DNA of 64,000 nt, from assembly GCA_022824025.1 (NCBI GenBank), contig JAJEBF010000061.1, positions 62,001 through 126,000 of the forward strand, in the 5' to 3' direction. Made by a program: the position numbers and the translations under genes. Positions 17,976-26,705 of the stretch are shown here, piece by piece (the stretch's first letter is position 1; each line of letters opens with the position of its first letter). The notes beneath the pieces were generated by a model that had not been told where the DNA came from, did no database searches, and saw only the letters and a list, made by a program, of their open reading frames with translations. Source of the stretch: Caldilineaceae bacterium. GTDB taxonomy: Bacteria > Chloroflexota > Anaerolineae > Caldilineales > Caldilineaceae.

Positions 17976-18890
17976 TCAACTCGGCCTGCCAAAGCGCAGG
18001 AGATAACCATTGCAGTCGCGTATCGCGAACTCCCTCATTCCCCAGGGCTCGTCCGTCGGCTCCCGCTCGATATGCACGCCCGCCTCCTGGTACGCCTTGA
18101 AGAGGCCGTCGACATCCTCGCCCATGAATACATAGAATCCAACCGGCGGTTTCGGCGGCAAAGGTTGGTCTGTCAGAGTGAACTGGAAATGCGCGCCCTC
18201 GGACGTCCATTCGCCCCGGTGGATGCCGGCGTGCGTGGGCGGATCGCCGTACAGGAACCCGATCGTAAAGCCCAGCTTGTCGCAGTAATACTCAGTCGCG
18301 GCCAGCACATCCGGTACCGCCAGAATCGGCGCCAAACTGTATGCCGCCTGCGTGTTGCCTGCCAGTTGGCCCGTGCGCCACTGCTCTGCCGTAATACCGT
18401 ACACGATCTTGTCATGCCCCGTCGCGTCCTGGTGATATTTCTGCCGCAAACGGCCCCGGCGCCTGAATCCCACCCGCTCCGCCAGACGAATTGAAGCTCT
18501 GTTCTCTTCGACGATCCACAGCTCCGCTCGGTCCAGGCCCATCTCGTCAAAGCCATAATTCAGCGCAGCCCGCACAGCCTCGCTCATATAGCCCTTTCCC
18601 CACTGGTCCGGATGCAACATGTAGCCCATCCCTGGCACGCCCGAGTTGCCGATGTAATCCACAAACCCCAGGGCCGGGCCGTCGGCAGCCGTGCGGAGAA
18701 TCCAAACAGTGCTCGGGCTGTCAAGCCAACCCTCCACCATCTTCTTCGTCTCCTCTGCTGAAGTGTGTGGCGGGCTGTCCATGAAGCGCATCGCATCCGA
18801 CCGGCTGTACATGTCAAACAGGTCGTCCACATCCCCAATCTCAAGCGGCCGCAAAACCAGCCGCTCTGTCGTAAGAGTCGTCGCCATCAA
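17976..18890 (-). CDS. GNAT acetyltransferase fused to a glyoxalase/VOC domain
   Basis: 304 residues in two domains. Residues 1-170 are a RimJ/RimL-type GNAT: TERLVLRPL, the acetyl-CoA loop in HPDQWGKGYMSEAV and VEENRASIRLAERVGFRRRG. Residues 180-304 form a VOC fold (PILAVPDVLAATEYYCDKLGF begins it; GFYVFMGEDVDGLFKAYQEAG and MREFAIRDCNGYLLRFG end it), similar to glyoxalase or bleomycin-resistance proteins. The join at about 170-180 has no frameshift. Such fusions suggest a small-molecule resistance or detoxification activity, but the substrate is unknown. Confidence 0.85.
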   Translation of the reverse strand: MMATTLTTERLVLRPLEIGDVDDLFDMYSRSDAMRFMDSPPHTSAEETKKMVEGWLDSPSTVWILRTAADGPALGFVDYIGNSGVPGMGYMLHPDQWGKGYMSEAVRAALNYGFDEMGLDRAELWIVEENRASIRLAERVGFRRRGRLRQKYHQDATGHDKIVYGITAEQWRTGQLAGNTQAAYSLAPILAVPDVLAATEYYCDKLGFTIGFLYGDPPTHAGIHRGEWTSEGAHFQFTLTDQPLPPKPPVGFYVFMGEDVDGLFKAYQEAGVHIEREPTDEPWGMREFAIRDCNGYLLRFGRPS

Positions 18891-19054
18891 ATCCTCTCCG
18901 AAAGTGCTTTTCTGCCAGCTCGATTGCGTTTATCCTCATTCCATTCCTGCTAAGCCATCACCAGTTCACCGCCTGGTCTGACTCCAGCGAAAGCCTATAA
19001 CACCACTTCCTCGCTATCCACGAAACCCCATTTCCAGCCCCTGCTGCCCCTCAC

Positions 19055-20155
19055 CTATCCACCCTCATAGAGCGTACGAACCGCTGTCCGCAACTCCGCC
19101 GCCTCCAGAAGATCCGTGCTGTCGCTGAACTGATCGATGCTCCCGATCGGCCGCCGTTGCGCGAGTTTCGTCACTTCCGCGTCATTGGTCGTGTCCAGCA
19201 GCGCGTCGGCAAAGCCATGCAAGGCAATTACCTGAAATGGCCGGCCAAAAAAGCTCGTCGCCTTTTCCGGCATTGGCTCCGTCAACCCTAGCCGGTTGTG
19301 CCGGACGGCCACGGCGCCATAGGCTTCACCCAGCCACCGGTCACGTTCCTCCCACGTCTCCGCACGCTGCACAGCCGCAAAGATCTCCGCCAATTCCTTC
19401 GCGCTGTCCAGCTGACCAAATGCCGTGCCGAACCACTTGGCATACGGCGCATACCGTCGTTCCATCAGAAAACACAGCCGCATCAGGTCGCGCACTAAAC
19501 GCGAGGCGATCAGAGCCGAGCCCAACTCGTCTCCCACCAGACCAGCCCGCCCCATCAGATGCTCTTCCTGGCCGACACGGGCCCAGCCCGCAGCCAGCAG
19601 ATAGCGCCATACATCCGGAGGGTACCAGTCGAACCGTGCCCGCGCGTCGCCCAATCCGATTTCGTCGTGAAAAATCTTTCCCGCCGTAATCGTAAGCAGC
19701 TTCTGCTGCGGAAATGTCAGCCAGTCGGCAGTCCTGATCGGTCTGCCGATATCGAAATTGAGGTAGCTCCGCCAAAATCCGCCAATCGTCAACGTCTCCA
19801 CCCTGTGATTTACCGGCCCGCTCTCGGTCGCCTTCAGGAGTTGGACCCCATTGTCTTCCGGGTCCGGCTCACTGAAATTCGTCGGGTAGCCCAGGAAGCG
19901 GTGGGGAAGTCCGTGACGCAGCGCTTCGTCAACATCCTCGGCGTGAGCCTCCCAATCGTCCGGGCGCAGAAAGAGTTGCAGCCGCGGCCCCCAGCCATGA
20001 TCCGTCGACATCTCATCGTCAAACCCCAGCGTCTCCGAGCCGAAGCCGAGCAACGCCGCGCTGTGCGCCAGCCCGGCCAACGACCTGTCCAGCACCGGCC
20101 GCACAGCTTCCCAATAGAATCGCCTGCTCAACTCCATCCCAGGGATGAATGTCAT
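19055..20155 (-). CDS. DUF4037 domain protein (nucleotidyltransferase-like)
   Basis: 366 residues. The start FIPGMELSRRFYWEAVRPVL and the segment ALLGFGSETLGFDDEMSTDH are hallmarks of DUF4037 proteins. The GFGSETLG...DDEMSTDHGWG portion looks like a minimal nucleotidyltransferase site (G-S followed by acidic residues). Function in the family is not established. The gene starts only three bases after the stop of the NgoMIV-like gene, so it is read through from that island, although its GC content is much higher, like the rest of the genome. Confidence 0.82.
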   Translation of the reverse strand: MTFIPGMELSRRFYWEAVRPVLDRSLAGLAHSAALLGFGSETLGFDDEMSTDHGWGPRLQLFLRPDDWEAHAEDVDEALRHGLPHRFLGYPTNFSEPDPEDNGVQLLKATESGPVNHRVETLTIGGFWRSYLNFDIGRPIRTADWLTFPQQKLLTITAGKIFHDEIGLGDARARFDWYPPDVWRYLLAAGWARVGQEEHLMGRAGLVGDELGSALIASRLVRDLMRLCFLMERRYAPYAKWFGTAFGQLDSAKELAEIFAAVQRAETWEERDRWLGEAYGAVAVRHNRLGLTEPMPEKATSFFGRPFQVIALHGFADALLDTTNDAEVTKLAQRRPIGSIDQFSDSTDLLEAAELRTAVRTLYEGG

Positions 20156-20158
20156 TTT

Positions 20159-21028
20159 CTACGTCGCCAAATCGAAGGGAAGGTCACTGATGTCGCGCAG
20201 CCGTTTACCCTCAAGCATGATCTTGAGCATATCCATCTGGTCTTCGTTATCAATCTCTTCTATGGCAGCGCGCAACTCATGCAGTGCAAAGTGGTAAACA
20301 CAGTCCACGTCTCCGGTGCCGAGAGCGATAGCAGCCAGGCGCGTGGGGAGAGGTTCAGCAGTGACAACCGCGATGTGAGGGAGGCGTCCTAAGGCGTCGC
20401 GGACTATGTTCATGGCTTCAGAGCGAGAACCTTGAAAGTGTTTACCCTGGATGGTCCAATTGCAGGAGACGCTAGCATGAAGGAGCGGACGCGCTCCAAC
20501 TGCATCGGATTCTTTCAAAGTCGTCTTACCGGCACTCCTAACATCGTGTTCTAGAATCTCCCTGAAACTACCAGTCTCTCCTTCATCTACGGGCATTCTT
20601 CCAATTATTATGTCCGGCCAAAGGATATATCCGTCGCCGAGAACAGACTGCAGCCGAGGATCGAGGGACATCTTCTCAAATCGTTCCAAATCTTGAAGGT
20701 GTGAATATTGCCCAAACTGTGGGATTGAGGAGCCTGTCGAATAAACCCATTTTACATGCCGCTCACGTCGCACTAGTTGAATTCCGCCTTCAATGAATGA
20801 AGCAGTCAGTTTTCTGAATTCAGTTCCAACTGACCGATCCAAGAGTGGGATTGAGGCATCAAAGGACTCTAGTCTCCTTACGATGCCGCCAGCAATGTCA
20901 CTTCTCGTACGGTTCGTCCCCGCAGTAAAACCGGGGGAATTTGAACTGCGCTGACAGTTCAGGGAAGTGCTAAACACTTGCTCATAGAGCTGCCTATGAT
21001 AATCTTGACGCAGTTTACCAAGACTCAT
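20159..21028 (-). CDS. NgoMIV-family type II restriction endonuclease homologue, catalytic Lys replaced
   Basis: 289 residues, colinear with R.NgoMIV (GCCGGC-specific, tetrameric) as I remember its sequence, with strong agreement in the C-terminal half: GRLPHIAVVTAEPLPTRLA, IALGTGDVDCVYHFALHEL, GKRLRDISDLPFDLA. In the active-site motif the acid is present (PDII, Asp139) and the downstream acid is present (SRSE, Glu204), but the expected Lys in the SCKW motif is Asn (SCNW, Asn190, codon AAT at 20459-20461). The helix Glu is at residue 70 but shifted relative to NgoMIV. The enzyme may be inactive, or Lys195 may substitute. AGGAGA gives a good ribosome site. It is preceded by an EVE/nuclease gene; no methyltransferase is nearby. 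AT-richer than its neighbours. Confidence 0.85.
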   Translation of the reverse strand: MSLGKLRQDYHRQLYEQVFSTSLNCQRSSNSPGFTAGTNRTRSDIAGGIVRRLESFDASIPLLDRSVGTEFRKLTASFIEGGIQLVRRERHVKWVYSTGSSIPQFGQYSHLQDLERFEKMSLDPRLQSVLGDGYILWPDIIIGRMPVDEGETGSFREILEHDVRSAGKTTLKESDAVGARPLLHASVSCNWTIQGKHFQGSRSEAMNIVRDALGRLPHIAVVTAEPLPTRLAAIALGTGDVDCVYHFALHELRAAIEEIDNEDQMDMLKIMLEGKRLRDISDLPFDLAT

Positions 21029-21048
21029 AGCTGCATTCTCCTGTTATG

Positions 21049-22026
21049 CTAGCCTGCCTCACTCAGTCTGATTTCTTGACTGTCTTCTTCTAAGCGGTAA
21101 CTGATTAACTGTACGGCTCTTGCTTCGACACTGTTTCGAGTCTTCACGAATTCCAATATCTCGGAGGAAAAACTGTGAGCGACCAAGACACTTTGAATCA
21201 TATCAACGTCTCCTCCCGCCAATCGCCGCGTCAACCATTTTTCATATCGCAATAGTTGTGCCAAATCATTGATTTTGGCTCTGTCGGTCTTCAGTTCGAT
21301 GCATGTATATTTGTACAGTACGTCAATGGAGTCGATCGTAGTGACGTGAGTGAGGAATAAATCCATCACTTTGTTGAAGGTAGTTGGGACAAGGTTGAGG
21401 AATTCGTTGTAGCTTCCAAAAAACTCAGTAAGCTCTCCCTGAGAGAATGATCGTATGAACCAAGCATTGAGCCAACCTTCGTAGCGGACCTTAGAACCAG
21501 AACTACTGGAGAAATCAACTTCAGGCTCTCGCGAACGGGCAGGCCGCGTATAAGGATATGATGCAATGCTGATCTCTTCACGGATCAAGTTGTTCCGCAA
21601 CAGCAAACGAAGCAGCTCGTGAGCTTCACCTAACGTTATCTTGTACTGGTTTTTCTGCTGTACTGGATTTAAGTCAAAGGTCCAAATTTTCCCTCTATCG
21701 CGCAGATCGAACACATCACTAAGGTCGACCGGTTTCTGAAACTGATTCACCGTTGGCTCGAAGCAAAATCGGTATGGATAGGTTTGGTTCTCACTATCCC
21801 AAATGGGAGTCTCATCAAAGAATGGCAACCCAACCACTTTCCATAGACCATAGATTCCACGATTCTTGACATAAAAGAACACTAAGTCTCCAGGCTGAAT
21901 GGAGAGAATGCCAGCTATCACTTCGGCTTGATTCCATTCTCTTGATGGCATGACACAGCCATAGATTCCGCGTTCTATACACTTTTCAAAATTATCAGCG
22001 CCAACCAAAAATATATGAGCTCCCAC
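21049..22026 (-). CDS. EVE-domain protein fused to NucS/DUF91-like PD-(D/E)XK nuclease
   Basis: 325 residues, GTG start with GGAG about 10 bases before it. Residues 1-150 look like an EVE (PUA-like) domain: HIFLVGADNFEKCIERGIYG, LSIQPGDLVFFYVKNRGIYGLW. EVE domains bind modified bases such as 5-methylcytosine. Residues 175-312 form a nuclease core like NucS/DUF91: YEGWLNAWF (Glu183), IDVLYKYTCIELKTDRA (Asp235, Glu244, Lys246), a QLLRYEKWL helix and LISYRL. All the expected catalytic residues are present. It is the first gene of a two-gene unit with the NgoMIV-like gene 20 bases downstream. A modification-dependent restriction enzyme is the best reading. GC about 42% in a line counted by hand (21361-21420). 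Confidence 0.8.
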   Translation of the reverse strand: MGAHIFLVGADNFEKCIERGIYGCVMPSREWNQAEVIAGILSIQPGDLVFFYVKNRGIYGLWKVVGLPFFDETPIWDSENQTYPYRFCFEPTVNQFQKPVDLSDVFDLRDRGKIWTFDLNPVQQKNQYKITLGEAHELLRLLLRNNLIREEISIASYPYTRPARSREPEVDFSSSSGSKVRYEGWLNAWFIRSFSQGELTEFFGSYNEFLNLVPTTFNKVMDLFLTHVTTIDSIDVLYKYTCIELKTDRAKINDLAQLLRYEKWLTRRLAGGDVDMIQSVLVAHSFSSEILEFVKTRNSVEARAVQLISYRLEEDSQEIRLSEAG

Positions 22027-22155
22027 TATGTCTACTCCAAGAGAACAGGTAAATGGTACTGTGCCAACTTACAAAGCCCTCAACTAGCATCTGCCAAGCA
22101 AAAACACTTTGGAATACTCTAGCTGCCATACAGGGAGGGAGCAAATAGTCCATTC

Positions 22156-23754
22156 TTACTCGAAATTATCCCCCCACACAAACGCGCCCCCAAATACCGT
22201 AGCCTCCACGTCCGTCTCCAAAATCGCCGTCGGATGGACCGTGAAAATATCCTGCGACAACACCACCAGATCAGCGAACTTCCCCGGCGTAATGCTGCCC
22301 TGGCTGTCCTCCGTTCCGCCCGCGTACGCCGCGCCCACCGTATAGGCCCACACTGCCTCCTCTACCGTCAGGCGTTCTTCAGGATACCAGCCGTCTCCGC
22401 CCGGGCTGCCGTCCGCCCGCATGCGCGTAACCGCCGCATGGATCCCCTGAATCACGTCCGGTGTCTCCACCGGCGCATCTGAACCAAAGGCCAGCCTTGC
22501 CCCGCTATCCCACAAGCTCCGAAACGCGTAGGCGTAGCGGCCGCGTTCGCCCCAATATCTGTCCGCAAGGCGCATATCCTGCGTGGCGTGTATCGGCTGC
22601 ACCGACGCAATGACATTCAACTCCGCAAAGCGGGCAATGTCATCCGGATGCAGCACCTGCGCGTGCTCGATTCGGTGTCGCAGATCCAGCCCGCGACCGG
22701 CCCGCCGGCTTTCCTCCAACGCATCCAGCACCATGCGGTTGGCCCTGTCGCCGATCGCATGCGTCACCACTGCCAGCCCCGCATCCGTAGCACGCGCGAT
22801 GATATCCGCCATCTCCTCCGCCCCCGTAACCGCGATGCCCAAATTGTCAGGTTCGCCGTCATAGGGCGCCAGCATCCAAGCCGTTCGCGGCCCCAGCGCG
22901 CCGTCGCTGAAGACCTTTACGCCTCCAATACGCAGATATTCGTCCCCAAGCCCTGTGCGCAGCCCAAGGCGAATCGCGCTGTCCAGCTCTGCCACGGGGA
23001 TCTGCGCCACCGTGCGCAACGTCAGTTCATCCTCTGCGCGCAGCTGTTGAAAAGCGCGCAAAGAGGCCGCCGCCTCCTTCGTGTGTACCCCCACGATCCC
23101 CATGCGATTGGCGACCTTCTGCGCTTCGCGCACCGCCGCCAGGGCCTCCTCCGCCGCCGGCTCAGCCATGCATGGGAAGGCCAGCTCCATTGCTCTTTCA
23201 AGCAGAATGCCGGTCGGCCTGCCCTCCTCATCTCGTACTATCTCGCCGCCGTCCGGATCCTCCGTCTGCGCCGTGATCCCCACCATCTCCAGAGCCTGGC
23301 TGTTCACCCACGCCGCGTGGCCGCACTTGCGCGCCAAATAGACAGGATGCGCCGCCGCGACCGCATCCAGGTGCAAGGCCGATGGAAACGCCCCGCCCTC
23401 CCAGATCGACTGGTCCCAACCTCGGCCCGTCAACCACTGCCCGCCAGGCGTACTTGCTGCCCTCGCCTTCACTCGCTCCAAGGCCGAAGACAACGTCGGA
23501 GCGTCGCTCAGATCAATCTCCCGCAGACTCAGCCCATAGGAAAGAAAGTGAATATGAGCGTCAATGAAGCCGGGGACCACCGTCGCGCCCCGCAGGTCTA
23601 TCTCCCGTCCGCCGGCGCCAAGCAGCGGCCTAACCTCCGCATCGCTGCCCGCAGCCGCAAAACGGTCGCCCGCGATTGCCACCGCCGTAACTCGGGGATG
23701 CCCCGCATCCATCGTGTGGATGTTGCCGTTGAAAAGCGTTAAGTCAACTTGCAC
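22156..23754 (-). CDS. Amidohydrolase family 3 (YtcJ-like) metal-dependent hydrolase
   Basis: 532 residues, GTG start. The N-terminal and C-terminal beta-sandwich parts flank a TIM barrel with the metal motif GFIDAHIHFL, a likely bridging segment LARKCGHAAWVNS, RHRIEHAQVL (His) and the final Asp in LAFGSDAPVE. The C-terminal PGKFADLVVLS is typical. YtcJ-like enzymes hydrolyse N-substituted formamides and other amides; the physiological substrate is rarely known. The Shine-Dalgarno is weak. The gene lies 130 bases upstream of the EVE/NgoMIV-like pair and has normal high GC, marking the island's edge. Confidence 0.88.
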   Translation of the reverse strand: MQVDLTLFNGNIHTMDAGHPRVTAVAIAGDRFAAAGSDAEVRPLLGAGGREIDLRGATVVPGFIDAHIHFLSYGLSLREIDLSDAPTLSSALERVKARAASTPGGQWLTGRGWDQSIWEGGAFPSALHLDAVAAAHPVYLARKCGHAAWVNSQALEMVGITAQTEDPDGGEIVRDEEGRPTGILLERAMELAFPCMAEPAAEEALAAVREAQKVANRMGIVGVHTKEAAASLRAFQQLRAEDELTLRTVAQIPVAELDSAIRLGLRTGLGDEYLRIGGVKVFSDGALGPRTAWMLAPYDGEPDNLGIAVTGAEEMADIIARATDAGLAVVTHAIGDRANRMVLDALEESRRAGRGLDLRHRIEHAQVLHPDDIARFAELNVIASVQPIHATQDMRLADRYWGERGRYAYAFRSLWDSGARLAFGSDAPVETPDVIQGIHAAVTRMRADGSPGGDGWYPEERLTVEEAVWAYTVGAAYAGGTEDSQGSITPGKFADLVVLSQDIFTVHPTAILETDVEATVFGGAFVWGDNFE

Positions 23755-23993
23755 AAGTCACCCCAATATCTGAACAGATCCTGAAGACCGCTCTCCTTTT
23801 GCGTTCGAGCCATCAGTTCCTTTTATTCGCTCCTCTTCTGTTATACCATACAGCCGCCGGACGCCCACTGCAAAGAGTCGCCGCCGTTTCCAATTCTGGT
23901 GAAACCAATTTGGCGCCGGGCGTTTAGCAGCATTTCGTAGCTACACTGCAACCTTCCGCAATCTCTCTAACCTGGAACCTCCCGAGTCGCCGC

Positions 23994-26498
23994 ATGAACA
24001 CACCCACTGCGCTCCTCTCTGTGAGCGTGGGCCTTCTCATCCTTCTGCTATTGGCAGGCGCATTTGCCTGGATGACATACAGGCGCAACGATCGGCGCTG
24101 GGATCTTCTATGCGTGACTCTGCTGGCCGCAATGTTCGCGGCCTTTTCCTGGCGCACCATCATCGGCGCCGCCTACCAGCCGGCCGACGGCGGCGACCTG
24201 GTCAGCTTCCTCTTTCCCATCTACCGATTCGCAGCCAGGACCCTCAGCCAGGGCAGCCTGCCGCTCTGGAATCCGCACCTGTACGGCGGCGCGCCCTTTA
24301 TCGGCGACATCCAGGCCGGATTTCTCTATCCGCCCAATCTCATTCTCTTTCTTCTGAATCCCCACTTTGACTATCGATGGATGCAAATGCTCAGCCTCGG
24401 CCATCTCTGGTGGGCCGGTGTGGGTATCTACGTCCTGGTTCGAACCCTGGGCTTTACCCGCCCCGCCGCGCTGCTGGCCGGCCTCGCCTTCGGTCTCTGC
24501 GACATCCTTTTCATTCACATAGGCAATCTCAATCTCAACGCCGTACTCTCCTGGAGTGGTTGGATCCTCGCCGCCTGCCATCGCGCGCAGTCGCGCCGCC
24601 GCCTCACCTGGGCCGGAGCCGCGGCCGCCCTCTTCGCCCTCGCCAACTACGCTGGCCATGCCCAAAGCAGCTACTTCCTCGCGATGGCCGTCGCAATCTA
24701 CTCCGGAGCCTTCCTGTCAATCCAATACTGGGAACGCCTCAACACAACGTCACACAAGGCCGCCCTGCTCCAAACATTGGCCGGCCTGCGATTTCCGCTT
24801 GCTCTCTTCATCCTGACTGCGCTCCTCTCGGCGCCCATTCTCCTCCCCTCCATTGAAATGCTCCCCTTCACCCAACGGGGAGCATTTGACTACCAGGACA
24901 CCGTCTCCTACTCTCTGGAGCCAGGTCCCGGCCTGATCGGCCTCATCACGCCGGGCTTCTTCGGCCGCGGGCCGTGGAACTACTGGGGGGCATGGGATCG
25001 AGTCGAACTGCCCTACGCCGGCCTTGTAACGCTCCTCCTCGCCTTCGGCGCCTTCCTGCTGCCCCTACCGCGGAAGTGGCGCAGGCTGCTCCCCTGGCTT
25101 GCATTGGGCCTGTTCGGTTTCATCATCGCCCTCGGCGGCAATACACCCCTCCACGGCTGGCTAACTCGCGTCCTGCCTCTCTATGGTAGTTTCCGCGCCC
25201 CTGCCAGGGGAATTGTCCTCTGGGCCCTGGCGCTCTCCGTTATGGCGGCGTTAGGACTGGATGCCCTCCTGGGCAGCCGCACGAAAGGACGAATAACTCT
25301 CCCCGTTTCCCAGTCCACGGTCTATCTTTCTGTCGTACGTTTCAGCGGCCCCGCGTTCCTCCTCCTGCTGACCCCGGCCCTGTTCCTCACGACGCGCGTC
25401 TTCGATGGCGATCCGGTTGCCATGCAACGGGCCACAATGGCCGGCCAGGCGCTCCTTTTGGCGACTGCCGTTTGGCTGGCCGCCTCGATCCTGCTGACCC
25501 TCTACCAGCGTCAACGACTCGCCGGAGGCGTCTTCGCTGCGTTGCTCCTCCTCCTCTCCCTGCTGGAATTGACCGCCGCCGCCGACAATATCGACGTCAG
25601 CGAAAACGACCCGTCGCGCAGCTTCTCCCATCCGGAGGTCATGGCCTTTCTGCGCGAGCAGGCCGGTGAAGATGCACACTGCGCCCCCGCTGAAGGGGTG
25701 CCCTGTCCGCAAACTGCCGCCGCGCGACGCCTCTTCCGCATCGACGTCCGCACCGGCATCTACGATTTGTGGCAACCGAACACCGCAGCCTTCGCCGGCC
25801 TCTACGATGTGGGCGGAATATATAACCCCCTCGAACTGGTGCACTGGCAGACCCTCTGGGGAAACAATGGCGGACGCCACACCAGGAACTATGACCTGCT
25901 CAACGTATTCTACGTTATCGTGCGCGACGGCACGCCCTTGCCGGAACAATACACCTTGGCTTACGACGCCCCCGGCCCACTCGCCGTCTACCGGAATCCC
26001 GATCCCCTGCCCCGTGCATGGCTTGTGCCCTCAGCCAAGATCCGCCCCGACCAGGAAGCCGTCCTGGCCGAGGTAACCCAGACGTCGTTTGAGCCCCTAC
26101 ACACTGTCGTGCTCGCCCAACACGACGCCGACCTCGTACTCCTCGCGTCCACCGACCAGCCGCCACCATCGAGCATGGAAGGCCCCGTTTCGATCCTCGC
26201 ATACTCCGAAAACGAAATCGAAATCGAAGCCAGTGCCGAAAGGGCAGGCTATCTGGTTCTCAGCGAAGTTTGGTATCCCGGTTGGCGCGCAACCGTAAAC
26301 GGGGCGCCTGTTCCCGTTGTGCGCGCAAACTACGCATTCCGAGCCCTGCCCGTGCCTGCAGGTGACCTGGACGTCCGTATCTGGTACGCGCCCGATAGCT
26401 GGCGTCGCGGGCTGACCCTCTTTGGCGCCGGTATTCTATTGTTGGCGGGTATGGTTCTGCGGCGGCTCTTCCCCTCAAATCGAGCGAAAAAACCATGA
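23994..26498 (+). CDS. YfhO-like polytopic membrane protein
   Basis: 834 residues. About eleven or twelve hydrophobic spans cover residues 5-560. The first extracellular loop has the family pattern GGDLVSFLFPIYRF...GSLPLWNPHLYGGAPFIGDIQ, which is the GT-C-like loop of YfhO proteins. A soluble C-terminal domain (about 590-800, ending EVWYPGWRATVNGAPVPVVRANYAFRA with residues split over a beta-rich fold) and a final span with a basic tail follow. YfhO proteins are proposed to modify teichoic acids or other surface glycans using a lipid-linked sugar; the substrate here is unknown. It stands alone, convergent with the acetamidase. Confidence 0.8.
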   Translation: MNTPTALLSVSVGLLILLLLAGAFAWMTYRRNDRRWDLLCVTLLAAMFAAFSWRTIIGAAYQPADGGDLVSFLFPIYRFAARTLSQGSLPLWNPHLYGGAPFIGDIQAGFLYPPNLILFLLNPHFDYRWMQMLSLGHLWWAGVGIYVLVRTLGFTRPAALLAGLAFGLCDILFIHIGNLNLNAVLSWSGWILAACHRAQSRRRLTWAGAAAALFALANYAGHAQSSYFLAMAVAIYSGAFLSIQYWERLNTTSHKAALLQTLAGLRFPLALFILTALLSAPILLPSIEMLPFTQRGAFDYQDTVSYSLEPGPGLIGLITPGFFGRGPWNYWGAWDRVELPYAGLVTLLLAFGAFLLPLPRKWRRLLPWLALGLFGFIIALGGNTPLHGWLTRVLPLYGSFRAPARGIVLWALALSVMAALGLDALLGSRTKGRITLPVSQSTVYLSVVRFSGPAFLLLLTPALFLTTRVFDGDPVAMQRATMAGQALLLATAVWLAASILLTLYQRQRLAGGVFAALLLLLSLLELTAAADNIDVSENDPSRSFSHPEVMAFLREQAGEDAHCAPAEGVPCPQTAAARRLFRIDVRTGIYDLWQPNTAAFAGLYDVGGIYNPLELVHWQTLWGNNGGRHTRNYDLLNVFYVIVRDGTPLPEQYTLAYDAPGPLAVYRNPDPLPRAWLVPSAKIRPDQEAVLAEVTQTSFEPLHTVVLAQHDADLVLLASTDQPPPSSMEGPVSILAYSENEIEIEASAERAGYLVLSEVWYPGWRATVNGAPVPVVRANYAFRALPVPAGDLDVRIWYAPDSWRRGLTLFGAGILLLAGMVLRRLFPSNRAKKP

Positions 26499-26600
26499 GG
26501 CCGCTAAGCAAACGAAACTGAGTTGACGCAACGAAACGAATGTCAACATGTGAATCCATAGGCAGCGACACAAACGATTTTCACTTGCCGCGAACGGCCG

Positions 26601-26667
26601 CCACTGCAGTTCGTGCGGTCAGCCGCAACCAGGCCCTCTCGTGACGGGACATCCCCGGCAACGGCCG
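26601..26667. repeat. Dispersed intergenic repeat, copy A (ACTGCAGT family)
   Basis: CCACTGCAGTTC is followed by GCGGTCAGCCGCAA, a spacer, and a C/G hairpin-like CGGGACATCCCCG and GCAACG. The same order of blocks recurs at 57198-57271. It lies between the convergent YfhO-like and acetamidase genes, whose 207-base gap contains nothing else I recognise. Confidence 0.65.
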
Positions 26668-26705
26668 CTGGGCACTTGGAGAAATACGCCTGCAGCGCCC
26701 CGCCG

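Noticed and set aside
20155..20159. DUF4037 as a third member of the restriction island
   Set aside because: It follows within three bases but its GC content and family point to the resident genome, so membership is not supported.
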